Assembly (NCBI GenBank): GCA_964551645.1
Contig: CAZKDV010000041.1
Location: 1-20,324, forward strand
DNA: 20,324 nt
Source: CAZKDV01 sp964551645
Lineage (GTDB): Bacteria > Bacteroidota > Bacteroidia > Bacteroidales > DTU049
Direction: 5' to 3'
Both the position numbers and the translations under genes were made by a program. Below the pieces are notes generated by a model. The model saw only the letters and a program-made list of their open reading frames with translations, ran no database searches and had not been told where the DNA came from. Position 1 is the stretch's first letter; every line of letters begins with the position of its first letter. Of this stretch, positions 1 through 6,767 are shown in pieces.

Positions 1-241
1 GTATATCGTTTTCAATTTCCTCTGCTAATTCCTTATTAATTCCTTTTTTTAATTTACTGATGTAAATCATTTCAATATCACGCATCGGTGCTTTTTGGTA
101 CTTTTTGAAATACTCCCAACACCAACTTGCGATTAGTTTAGCAGTAGCACTTTCTAAATACTCCTGTTTCCAATCTTCCTGTATTTGCTTTAAATAGTCT
201 GTATTGGTAATTAAACCGATTAGTGCTTTTCTTTCAATCAT
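1..241 (-). CDS. N-terminal part of a phage/plasmid-type replicative helicase-like protein (partial)
   Basis: An open frame of 80 codons starts at ATG 239-241 and runs off the left edge, so only the N-terminus is visible. It begins MIERKALIGLITNTDYLKQI and contains a WCWEYFKKYQKAP stretch followed by RDIEMIYISKLKKG and an acidic NKELAEEIENDI segment. From memory, this layout (short helical N-terminus, aromatic 'W-C-x-x-Y-F-x-K-Y-x-K-A-P' helix, 'D-I-E-x-I' helix) is the N-terminal domain of DnaB/RecA-like replication ATPases carried by Bacteroidota phages and integrative elements. No Walker motif falls in the visible part, so the function is inferred from the N-terminal pattern alone. It is on the same strand as the hydrogenase-type operon but is separated from it by a strong terminator, so it is not co-transcribed with it. 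It may be the end of a second mobile element. Confidence 0.5.
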   Translation of the reverse strand, partial: MIERKALIGLITNTDYLKQIQEDWKQEYLESATAKLIASWCWEYFKKYQKAPMRDIEMIYISKLKKGINKELAEEIENDI

Positions 242-297
242 ATAGTTACTTTTCCTAATACATTAACACAATTAGCCCTTATCCATTTCTTTGTCCG

Positions 298-385
298 ATA
301 TTTTCCATTGCAAAAATAACAATAAGAACTACTACCTATTAAAAGAGCAGTTAATAGGTAGTTCTTATTGTTATATTTTCCATTG
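298..385. repeat. 13-bp direct repeats flanking a palindrome
   Basis: ATATTTTCCATTG occurs at 298-310 and again at 373-385 in the same orientation. The 62 bp between them is almost entirely the inverted repeat at 316-374. A palindrome bracketed by identical direct repeats looks like a small palindromic insertion with a target duplication. It could also be a recombination junction next to the helicase-like gene on the left. The repeats are seen directly; their origin is inference. Confidence 0.6.
316..374 (-). terminator. Long inverted repeat, terminator of the hydrogenase-type operon
   Basis: The left arm (316-342) and right arm (351-374) pair over 24 bp with one 3-nt bulge (ACTACTACC against GGTAGT) and an 8-nt loop. 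Read on the minus strand, the hairpin is followed by TTATTTTTG, a T-rich tail suited to rho-independent termination. It sits 45 bp after the stop codon of the last operon gene. The arms are longer than a typical terminator, so a second role is possible. Confidence 0.7.
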
Positions 386-418
386 AACTATTATTTTTTT
401 TTAATATTTAACATTACA

Positions 419-2212
419 TTAGTTAATTACAATTGCATCAAATTTGCATCGCTCAATACAAGCACCACATTTAATACATATTTCAGGATTAATATAATGG
501 ATTTGTTTTCTTTCTCCAGATATTGCATTAACTGGACACACCCTAGCACAAGCAGTACAACCAACACAGTTTTCAGGAATAATAACATATCTAATCAAAT
601 CTTTACATTGACCAGCTATACATTTTTTCTCGTCAATGTGTGCAATATATTCATCCCAGAAATTATCCATTGTAGATAAAACAGGATTTGGAGAAGTTTG
701 TCCTAAACCACATAATGAAGTGTCTTTGATTACATGGCTTAAATTGCGTAGTAATGTTAAATCTTGTTGTGTACCTTCTCCCCTACATATTTTTTCAAGT
801 AGTTCCATTAATCTCTTATTGCCTACGCGACAAGGTGTACATTTTCCGCATGATTCTTCAACGATAAAATCAAGGTAGAATTTTGCTACTGCAACCATAC
901 AGTCGTCTTCGTCCATAACAATCATACCACCAGAACCCATCATTGAGCCACTAGCTAATAAGTTATCAAAATCAATAGGAGTATCCAAATGTTTTTCTGT
1001 CAAACAACCGCCAGAAGGACCACCAGTTTGAACTGCTTTAAATTTTTTACCATCTTTGATGCCACCACCAATTTCGTAAATTACTTCTCTAAGTGTAGTT
1101 CCCATTGGAACTTCAATTAAGCCAACATTGTTAATTTTTCCTGCTAAAGCAAATACTTTTGTTCCTTTGCTCTTTTCTGTTCCAATTTTGGAGTACCATT
1201 CAGCACCATTTAAAATAATTGCTGGTATATTAGCAAATGTTTCAACATTATTCACATTTGTTGGTTTTCCATTATATCCAGCAACTGATGGAAATGGAGG
1301 TTTAAATGTTGGTTCACCTCTTTCACCTTCCATAGAATGGATTAGTGCGGTTTCTTCACCACAAACAAATGCGCCAGCACCATAACGAATTTCAATATCG
1401 AATGCAAAACTGGTTCCAAAAATATTATTTCCTAAGAAACCATATTGTTTTGCTTGTTCAATAGCTATTTTCAAGCGTTCAATAGCAAGAGGATATTCTG
1501 CTCTAATATATACTAAACCTTTAGATGCACCTATACAGTATCCACAAATTGCCATTGCTTCAAGGACACTATGAGGGTCGCCTTCAAGGATACTTCTATC
1601 CATAAATGCACCTGGGTCGCCTTCATCGGCATTACATACTACATATTTTAAATCACCGGGACTTTTTTGTGTAATTTCCCATTTTAAACCTGTAGGAAAA
1701 CCACCGCCACCACGACCTCTAAGACCTGATTTTTTAATAACTTCTATTGTGTCTGCAGGGCTATATTCTATCAAACATTTTCCCAATGCCATATAACCGT
1801 CTCTAGCAATAGAGTCTTCAATTCTTTCAGGGTCTATAAATCCACAATTACGCAAAGCTATACGCAATTGTTTTTTATAGAAGTCCATGTGTTTTGAATC
1901 TTCAACAGCTTGTTTGGTTTCTGGATCATTATATAATAATTTATCATATTTACGACCTTTTACCAAATGCTCGTCAATTAAATTAGAAACATCTTCGGGT
2001 GTAACTTTTACATAAAATGTGTTATCCGGTATAATTTTCACAATTGGACCTTGTTCACAAAAGCCAAAACAACCGGTGGCAATAACTTGAACATCATCAG
2101 ACATTGCACGCTTTTCAAGTTCTTCTTGAAAAGTAGTTAATACTTTATGACTTGCTGATGCTTTACAACCAGTACCAGCACAAATTAATACATTATACTT
2201 AAATTTTCTCAT
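419..2212 (-). CDS. hydB: NADH-binding flavoprotein subunit, HydB/NuoF type
   Basis: This 597-residue protein has the HydB layout of electron-bifurcating [FeFe] hydrogenases, which is longer than respiratory NuoF. Residues 1-90 form a thioredoxin-like [2Fe-2S] domain (Cys11, Cys16, Cys48, Cys52). Residues 163-178 hold the GRGGGGFPTG NADH-binding loop, and residues 194-214 the NADEGDPGAFMDRS FMN-site segment. An SLBB-like region follows, then a [4Fe-4S] site (Cys455, Cys458, Cys461, Cys501), and two C-terminal ferredoxin-type [4Fe-4S] motifs (Cys549/552/555/559 and Cys579/582/585/589). The family oxidises or reduces NAD(H) and passes electrons to HydA and ferredoxin in the cytoplasm. Its ATG overlaps the previous stop by one base (TAATG), so translation is coupled. 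It is the last gene of the operon. HydA, usually next, is absent and a terminator follows instead. Confidence 0.93.
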   Translation of the reverse strand: MRKFKYNVLICAGTGCKASASHKVLTTFQEELEKRAMSDDVQVIATGCFGFCEQGPIVKIIPDNTFYVKVTPEDVSNLIDEHLVKGRKYDKLLYNDPETKQAVEDSKHMDFYKKQLRIALRNCGFIDPERIEDSIARDGYMALGKCLIEYSPADTIEVIKKSGLRGRGGGGFPTGLKWEITQKSPGDLKYVVCNADEGDPGAFMDRSILEGDPHSVLEAMAICGYCIGASKGLVYIRAEYPLAIERLKIAIEQAKQYGFLGNNIFGTSFAFDIEIRYGAGAFVCGEETALIHSMEGERGEPTFKPPFPSVAGYNGKPTNVNNVETFANIPAIILNGAEWYSKIGTEKSKGTKVFALAGKINNVGLIEVPMGTTLREVIYEIGGGIKDGKKFKAVQTGGPSGGCLTEKHLDTPIDFDNLLASGSMMGSGGMIVMDEDDCMVAVAKFYLDFIVEESCGKCTPCRVGNKRLMELLEKICRGEGTQQDLTLLRNLSHVIKDTSLCGLGQTSPNPVLSTMDNFWDEYIAHIDEKKCIAGQCKDLIRYVIIPENCVGCTACARVCPVNAISGERKQIHYINPEICIKCGACIERCKFDAIVIN

Positions 2213-2622
2213 TATTCACTCCTCCTCACATTTTCAATTTTCGAATAATTAACTGGTATAATTCCATCTACCAATTCGCCAGTTTTAATGTACTTTTCAA
2301 TAATTTGGTCTGCTTTTTTTTCGTCAACCCATCCAAACACAACTGGCTCTTGTCCTGGAAGTGTTACTTCAATTGTGGGTTCAGCGTAACAATATCCCAT
2401 GCATCCTGTTTGAGTAACAATGCCATCAATATTGCGTTTTTCCATTTCATCAAGCAAATAATCCATGATTGCTTTTGCTCCAGATGCAATACCACAAGTT
2501 GCCATAGCTACTCGTATTTGTACATGATTTTCTGGATTATCACTCTGTTGTCTGAGTGATACATTTTCTGTCAGTTTCTCTCTGAGCTTTTTTAATTCTT
2601 CTAATGAATTTACTTTTGACAT
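2212..2622 (-). CDS. Small [2Fe-2S] thioredoxin-like ferredoxin of the HydABC-type cluster
   Basis: This is a 136-residue protein with a charged helical N-terminus (1-33), then a thioredoxin-like ferredoxin fold: VAMATCGIASGAK with Cys43, and QTGCMGYC with Cys74 and Cys78. Only three cysteines of the usual four-ligand set are present; the position after Cys43 reads GIASGA. Family knowledge: stand-alone proteins of this kind sit directly upstream of hydB/nuoF in hydrogenase clusters of anaerobes and are thought to shuttle or store electrons beside HydB. It lacks the extra N-terminal helical domain of NuoE/HydC, so I do not call it HydC. It lies 18 bp after the HATPase gene and is coupled to hydB by a TAATG overlap. 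Confidence 0.85.
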   Translation of the reverse strand: MSKVNSLEELKKLREKLTENVSLRQQSDNPENHVQIRVAMATCGIASGAKAIMDYLLDEMEKRNIDGIVTQTGCMGYCYAEPTIEVTLPGQEPVVFGWVDEKKADQIIEKYIKTGELVDGIIPVNYSKIENVRRSE

Positions 2623-2640
2623 ATAGCCTCCAATTAAAAA

Positions 2641-3186
2641 TTAGTTATTTATATTACTTATGTTTATAATGCCTTCTTCAATAATTTTTTTCAAATTAGT
2701 TATTACTACTGGATGTTGAAAATTTTCTTTTCCTAATATGTTTTGGCATGCAAAACTATCTAAAAAATATTTATATTCTTCAAAATTATATAAAAAATTT
2801 ATTTTTACTTCAATATTTGATGTCATCAATATAGATATAACCCCTGCCAAATCACCAATTGGAGGACAATCTATATGATCTATTTTAAATGTTGCTTTTA
2901 CTGTTGTTCCTTTATTTATTTCTGATTTTATTGAAAATGAACCACCACATTGTTCGGCATTTTGTTTCAATAATGGCAATCCCATACCCACAGATCTGGT
3001 TGTTCGGGTAGTATAGAATGGATCAACTACGCTATTTACTTTTTCTTCACTCATTCCGGTTCCATTGTCAATAATGTACAATTCTAATGTTTTATTATAA
3101 TTATGCAGTTCTATACTCATCTCACTTGCTTGAGCTCTTACTGAATTTTCAGCTATATCAAGTATGTGTAAAGCAATGTCTTTCAT
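2641..3186 (-). CDS. Histidine-kinase-like ATPase (HATPase_c) without sensor domain
   Basis: This 181-residue protein starts directly with a GHKL ATPase domain. It has an N-box (DIAENSVRAQ, Asn14), a G1 box (IIDNGTGMS, Asp40), an F-box-like segment (DPFYTTR) and a G2 box (VGMGLPLLK, 67-73). There is no dimerisation/phosphoacceptor helix and no membrane segment, so it is a cytoplasmic ATPase unit, not a full sensor kinase. The last 70 residues form a separate alpha/beta tail. It overlaps the end of the PHP gene by 4 nt (ATGA). Family knowledge: such small ATPases are standard members of HydABC-type hydrogenase clusters. A role in signalling redox or hydrogen state is inferred from that context only. 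Confidence 0.85.
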   Translation of the reverse strand: MKDIALHILDIAENSVRAQASEMSIELHNYNKTLELYIIDNGTGMSEEKVNSVVDPFYTTRTTRSVGMGLPLLKQNAEQCGGSFSIKSEINKGTTVKATFKIDHIDCPPIGDLAGVISILMTSNIEVKINFLYNFEEYKYFLDSFACQNILGKENFQHPVVITNLKKIIEEGIINISNINN

Positions 3187-3926
3187 TTTATAATTATTTT
3201 CCTGGCATCACTACCTTTAAGTGTTTTCTTTAATTCCTCAAATGTTGGTTCTTTCATCACAAATTCGGTATAATGCACTCCAATATCTTCAATGTAATGA
3301 CTATCCGAGTTTCTGAGCAAACTAATATCTTCAGGCAATAGTGGCAATTGACTATAAACAAGTTTGCAGTCAGTATGACGAGATATTTCAACAGCATCAG
3401 CCAATAATGAATCGGGGTATAATCCCAACTGACTTCTTAATGAATTTGCAAGTTTGTCAATATGAGCTGGAATGAATAAACCACCAAGTGCATGTACTTT
3501 AGCCTCTATTTCATTAATATCTGCATTTAGTGCTTGAATAAGTAAATAAGGGTACTCCATCAAAATATTATCATTTTCATCAACAACGACCTGATCGCCG
3601 AAGTGATCTGGATTGTTTTCTATTGTAGGCAAATTGTCTTCAATAAAAAACTGAAACTGCTTTGCCTGCTCTATTGTTTCAAATAAAGCGAGGCAATGGA
3701 TTTCTTCTTTAGTAGTCACTTCGGCGCCGGCCAGAACACTAAGATTATATTGTTGTCCTAGTTTGAAAGCCAATTCGCAATGTAGAGTTGAGTTATGGTC
3801 AGTAATTGCTATCATATCAAGTCCTACCTCAATGGCTCGCTTTACTATTTTCGTTGGCGAAGAATCCAAGCTAGCGCAAGGAGAAAGAACAGAGTGAATA
3901 TGCAAATCGGCTTTCCAAGATTTCAT
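3183..3926 (-). CDS. PHP-domain metal-dependent phosphoesterase
   Basis: This is a 247-residue protein with all PHP metal-ligand motifs: ADLHIHSVLSPCA near residue 7, AITDHNST, GAEVTTKEEIHCLALF, PAHID, and RNSDSHYIEDIG near the C-terminus. The ligands seen are His and Asp in the HIH, TDHN, E-V-T-T and SDSH motifs. The fold is that of PHP phosphoesterases such as those acting on phosphorylated metabolites or nucleotides; the substrate cannot be read from sequence. A GTG codon precedes the ATG in frame. I chose the ATG at 3924-3926 because it overlaps the DRTGG stop by one base (TGATG) and leads directly into the domain. Its place between the DRTGG and HATPase genes matches conserved hydrogenase maturation and regulation clusters. 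Confidence 0.88.
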   Translation of the reverse strand: MKSWKADLHIHSVLSPCASLDSSPTKIVKRAIEVGLDMIAITDHNSTLHCELAFKLGQQYNLSVLAGAEVTTKEEIHCLALFETIEQAKQFQFFIEDNLPTIENNPDHFGDQVVVDENDNILMEYPYLLIQALNADINEIEAKVHALGGLFIPAHIDKLANSLRSQLGLYPDSLLADAVEISRHTDCKLVYSQLPLLPEDISLLRNSDSHYIEDIGVHYTEFVMKEPTFEELKKTLKGSDARKIIIK

Positions 3927-4264
3927 CACGACATCAATAATAGTTGATAAAGTTTGCCTCCTGTATAAAAAGCTGTTTCAGTTGTTCCAAGTAGTGCAAC
4001 CCCTTTTTGGTTTGCAAGTTCAATCAAATCATCAGCAGGGCAAACTCCGTTAATAAATATAACCCCAGCGATATCTTTTAATGCAGCAACTGCAATTACA
4101 TTCTTATGATTTTGCAGTGTAACCCACAATTGGTTTTGTTTTGCATTTCCCATTACATCACTCAATAAGTCAGAAATATATACATCATCAACCTCTACAT
4201 TGAGGGTATCAGGTGAAGTATATACTTTCAATGGAATTCTTTTAATTATTTCACTTATTTTCAT
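3926..4264 (-). CDS. DRTGG-domain protein (second copy in operon)
   Basis: This is a 112-residue alpha/beta protein starting MKISEIIKRIPLKVY, with VYISDLLSDVMG, an ALKDIAGVIFINGV strand-turn-strand and a C-terminal GVALLGTTETAFYTGGKLYQLL. It resembles stand-alone DRTGG domains, the domain also found fused to phosphotransacetylases and CBS proteins, where it is thought to bind ligand or act in regulation. The start at 4264 overlaps the end of the hydrogenase-like gene by 14 nt. An in-frame upstream ATG at 4372 would add a very basic 36-residue tail lying inside the upstream gene and is unlikely. The two DRTGG genes of this operon are only distantly similar. Confidence 0.8.
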   Translation of the reverse strand: MKISEIIKRIPLKVYTSPDTLNVEVDDVYISDLLSDVMGNAKQNQLWVTLQNHKNVIAVAALKDIAGVIFINGVCPADDLIELANQKGVALLGTTETAFYTGGKLYQLLLMS

Positions 4265-5633
4265 CTTTACTATCTTTAAAATTAGTTTTTTCTTTTCCCC
4301 ATATTTTATCAAAAATTTCTTTATGTTCAAGCGTCTCAGGAGTTTTAGATTTTTCTCTTGCTTTTTGCACAAACACGCATTGCTCTATTTTGGCATAGCC
4401 TCTAACAATATCTTCGGCAAATGCAGTACATGACGGAGCGCCGCATACGCCACAGTCAACCATAGGCAAACTTTGTTCAATAGCTTTATAATCTTTGTAT
4501 TTTTTCATTGCTATTTTATAATCATCATCAAACTTATACATTGAATTTGGCTGAACTTTATCCATCATAATATTAGCTATCAAATAATCTTTATATACAT
4601 CTATTTGTTTAAGCCTTTCATTAATTTGTTCAGGATGATACTTAGCATTGCTTGCTCTTTTAGTTAATTTTTCGGCAGCAAGAAATCGGTTTTTTGCAGT
4701 AAGAACTCCACCTGCACACCCTTGATCGCAAGCACGCAATTCTAAAAAATCTGGTGCTTGTATTTCTTCGTTTTCAAGTTTTTCTAAAAACTCAATAACA
4801 TTGTGTATTTCATCAACAGCAAGGCATCTTCCGATATAAGTATCGGCTTCGCCATGAGTAAGCGTCCATTGAAGAGAACGCTGATTTAGTGATAACGGAC
4901 TATGGTCTAAAACAGTACACGAATCATATTTTTTGCTAGATAGCAATTGAGATATTTTATTATATATAACATTCATATTAATCACGCCTGTGATTGCTTC
5001 ATCATGATTATACGACTTTATATCGGCTATTTTTGCAGCACAAGGAGTAATATAAAACATTCCAAGTTCTTCGTCTTTTATTCCTTTATTGAGCATCATT
5101 TGTCTATAATAAATGGCTGACATTTGCAAAGGAGGTTTAACGAGAGAAAGCAGATGCACCATTGAAGGAAATCTTACTTGTATTAATCGCATTATGGCAG
5201 GGCAAAAAGAAGAAATAAGGGGTTTGGACATATCCTTATTTTCAATTGAGTCTTTCGTAACTTTATGAATAATTTCTACTGAACTTTCTGTTTCAAAAAC
5301 ATCAGTAAAACCAATTTCATGCAACAAACTGTATAAAAGCTGCATAGAAACATCTGATTGGAATTGAGCAAAAAAGATTGCAGGAATTAAAGCAACTCTG
5401 TGTTTGTATTGAAGTATTTGTTCAAAATCATCTTGTTCAATCGAAATTGCACCGACAGGACATACTTTCACACAATATCCACAATCAACACAACGCTCTT
5501 CAATTAAAATTGCTTTTCCATTTTTCACTCTCAAGGACATAGTCGGGCATGAACGCATACAGTGAGTACAGCCAGTGCAAATGTTATGGTCGATTTTTAA
5601 AGCGTGATAAAAGTGTTGTTTTTTAAAAGTCAT
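4251..5633 (-). CDS. [FeFe]-hydrogenase-like iron-sulfur protein with H-cluster cysteines (putative sensory type)
   Basis: In this 460-residue protein two ferredoxin-type [4Fe-4S] motifs (Cys19/22/25/29 and Cys48/51/54/58) are followed by an [FeFe]-hydrogenase large-subunit domain (about 75-330). All four H-cluster cysteines can be placed: SSFCPAIM (Cys144), ITPCAAKI (Cys198) and RACDQGCAGG (Cys302, Cys306). The motifs differ from the classical TSCCP, MPCxxKxxE and ExMxCxxGCxxGG forms, as in putative sensory [FeFe] hydrogenases (groups C and D). The C-terminus carries a DCGVCGAPSC...EQC cluster domain (Cys394/397/402/419). There is no PAS or kinase domain fused to it; the neighbouring RsbW-like ATPase may be its partner. 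I infer a hydrogen or redox sensor, not the main catalytic enzyme. The start is 8 bp after the upstream stop codon. Confidence 0.88.
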   Translation of the reverse strand: MTFKKQHFYHALKIDHNICTGCTHCMRSCPTMSLRVKNGKAILIEERCVDCGYCVKVCPVGAISIEQDDFEQILQYKHRVALIPAIFFAQFQSDVSMQLLYSLLHEIGFTDVFETESSVEIIHKVTKDSIENKDMSKPLISSFCPAIMRLIQVRFPSMVHLLSLVKPPLQMSAIYYRQMMLNKGIKDEELGMFYITPCAAKIADIKSYNHDEAITGVINMNVIYNKISQLLSSKKYDSCTVLDHSPLSLNQRSLQWTLTHGEADTYIGRCLAVDEIHNVIEFLEKLENEEIQAPDFLELRACDQGCAGGVLTAKNRFLAAEKLTKRASNAKYHPEQINERLKQIDVYKDYLIANIMMDKVQPNSMYKFDDDYKIAMKKYKDYKAIEQSLPMVDCGVCGAPSCTAFAEDIVRGYAKIEQCVFVQKAREKSKTPETLEHKEIFDKIWGKEKTNFKDSKDENK

Positions 5634-5641
5634 AAAACAAA

Positions 5642-6052
5642 TTATATACGATGCGTTATTTTTATTGTTGTTCCTTCATTTATTGTGCTTTCAATGTTCA
5701 TATCATCAGAATTTCTTTTAATATTTGGCAATCCCATTCCTGCACCAAATCCCATTTCTCTAACTTTGTTGTCAGCAGTAGAATAACCCTCTTGCATTGC
5801 CAATTGAATATCTGCTATTCCGGGCCCATTATCTTTCATTATGATAATAATCTTATCTTCAAGAATTTCAATATGAGCTTCACCTGAATATGCGTGTGCC
5901 ACAACATTTATTTCTGCCTCATAGCAAGTAATAACGACCTTACGAATAATGTCATTATCTAAATTTAATTGTTTCAAAACTCGTTTTACTTCACTAGAAA
6001 TATGACCAGCATCAGCAAAGTTTCCACCTTCTATTTGATATTTAAAAGTCAT
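5642..6052 (-). CDS. RsbW/SpoIIAB-like ATP-binding protein (anti-sigma-factor-type kinase fold)
   Basis: This is a 136-residue single-domain GHKL ATPase. It shows an N-box (CYEAEINVVAHAY, Asn49), a G1 box (MKDNGPGIAD, Asp74) and a G2 box (GFGAGMGLPNIKR, 102-113), ending with a TTIKI strand. This size and order fit HATPase_c_2 proteins of the RsbW and SpoIIAB type, which act as serine/threonine kinases or anti-sigma factors. No partner STAS or PP2C gene is in the window. Only one base separates its start from the stop of the upstream DRTGG gene, and 8 bp separate its stop from the hydrogenase-like gene. An output role for the putative sensor is inferred from position. Confidence 0.85.
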   Translation of the reverse strand: MTFKYQIEGGNFADAGHISSEVKRVLKQLNLDNDIIRKVVITCYEAEINVVAHAYSGEAHIEILEDKIIIIMKDNGPGIADIQLAMQEGYSTADNKVREMGFGAGMGLPNIKRNSDDMNIESTINEGTTIKITHRI

Positions 6053-6053
6053 A

Positions 6054-6398
6054 TTAATACACTGGTTTTAGATTGTTTGAATATAAAATACCGCTAATTC
6101 TAAACATAGTATAAGAAGATTGAATAATGTGTATTTGTAATTCTTTTGCTAAGTTCAACATTTCATCAGACGCTTGTTTGTTGCGAGCAAGAATAATACA
6201 GTGAATATCAGCCATATATGCTGTTCGTAATGATTGAACATTATTCAAACCAGTAATCAAAAGGATATTATTGTTTTCTAGAGTAAGAACTTCGCTCATA
6301 AGGTCAGATGCAAAAGCATAGTTAAAACTATTATTATCAGGCAATTCCGGAGTCAAATGAGTGGCTTCCAGCAAATCAATAATATCCTTTATTCTCAT
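6054..6398 (-). CDS. DRTGG-domain protein, first gene of the hydrogenase-type operon
   Basis: This is a 114-residue protein with alternating helices and strands: MRIKDIIDLLEAT, FASDLMSEVLTL, NNILLITGLNNVQSLRTAYM, CIILARNKQASDEMLNLA and IHIIQSSYTMFRISGILY. The 'F-A-S-D-L-M-S-D-V' type segment followed by a 'T-G-L-x-N-x-Q' turn is characteristic of stand-alone DRTGG proteins that open hydrogenase clusters in anaerobes. It is likely a ligand-binding regulatory protein in the cytoplasm. A Bacteroidota -7 box lies 23 bp upstream, making this the promoter-proximal gene. Confidence 0.8.
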   Translation of the reverse strand: MRIKDIIDLLEATHLTPELPDNNSFNYAFASDLMSEVLTLENNNILLITGLNNVQSLRTAYMADIHCIILARNKQASDEMLNLAKELQIHIIQSSYTMFRISGILYSNNLKPVY

Positions 6399-6420
6399 TA
6401 TGAAAAAAATTTTTATATGG

Positions 6421-6428
6421 CAAAATTA
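6421..6428 (-). promoter_or_regulatory. Bacteroidota -7 element of the hydrogenase-type operon
   Basis: The minus strand reads TAATTTTG, matching TAnnTTTG. It lies 23 bp before the DRTGG start codon. No clean TTTG -33 box sits at the expected 19-21 nt distance, so the promoter may be weak or activator-dependent. Confidence 0.5.
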
Positions 6429-6652
6429 CAACTTTTTTGTTAATTAATTAACATTGTGAAACATTTAACAATAAAATTTTCTTTATTGTTTTAAAAACAC
6501 TATAAATCAAGATATTAAACAATATTTTTGTATGAAAAAATATTAAAAATAGCTCATAATAACTCTTTTTTACCATACCTTCATATCTAAATAACACGAT
6601 ATTGATAATAAATAAATTTTTATTTACCTCCTTAATTTCAACTAAGCTTTAA

Positions 6653-6684
6653 TTTGTTTTTTCAACAATAATCATGTATATTTG
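6653..6684 (+). promoter_or_regulatory. Bacteroidota sigma-ABfr-type promoter of the T9SS cargo gene
   Basis: TTTG at 6653-6656 and TATATTTG at 6677-6684 are separated by 20 nt, matching the -33 TTTG and -7 TAnnTTTG consensus with the right spacing. The start codon follows about 83 bp downstream, giving a leader of roughly 75 nt. Confidence 0.75.
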
Positions 6685-6767
6685 CAAATACCACAACAAG
6701 AATTGACAAAACAATAATATCGGCGAGCCAGCTGCCAAAATAAATCCCAAAGGCATGGGTGAAAAAC

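Larger units (their letters stand above)
6399..6767. other. Divergent intergenic region between the hydrogenase-type operon and the T9SS gene
   Basis: This stretch of about 370 bp is strongly AT-rich and has no convincing ORF. It holds the -7 box of the minus-strand operon near its left end and a well-formed plus-strand promoter near its right end. The AT-rich TTAATTAATTAA at about 6440-6451 is palindromic and lies just upstream of the minus-strand -7 box, where a regulator could bind. Nothing else was recognised. Confidence 0.6.

Noticed and set aside
419..2212. Respiratory complex I NuoF.
   Set aside because: The N-terminal [2Fe-2S] domain and two extra C-terminal [4Fe-4S] motifs, and the hydrogenase-cluster neighbours, fit HydB-type subunits; no other nuo genes are present.
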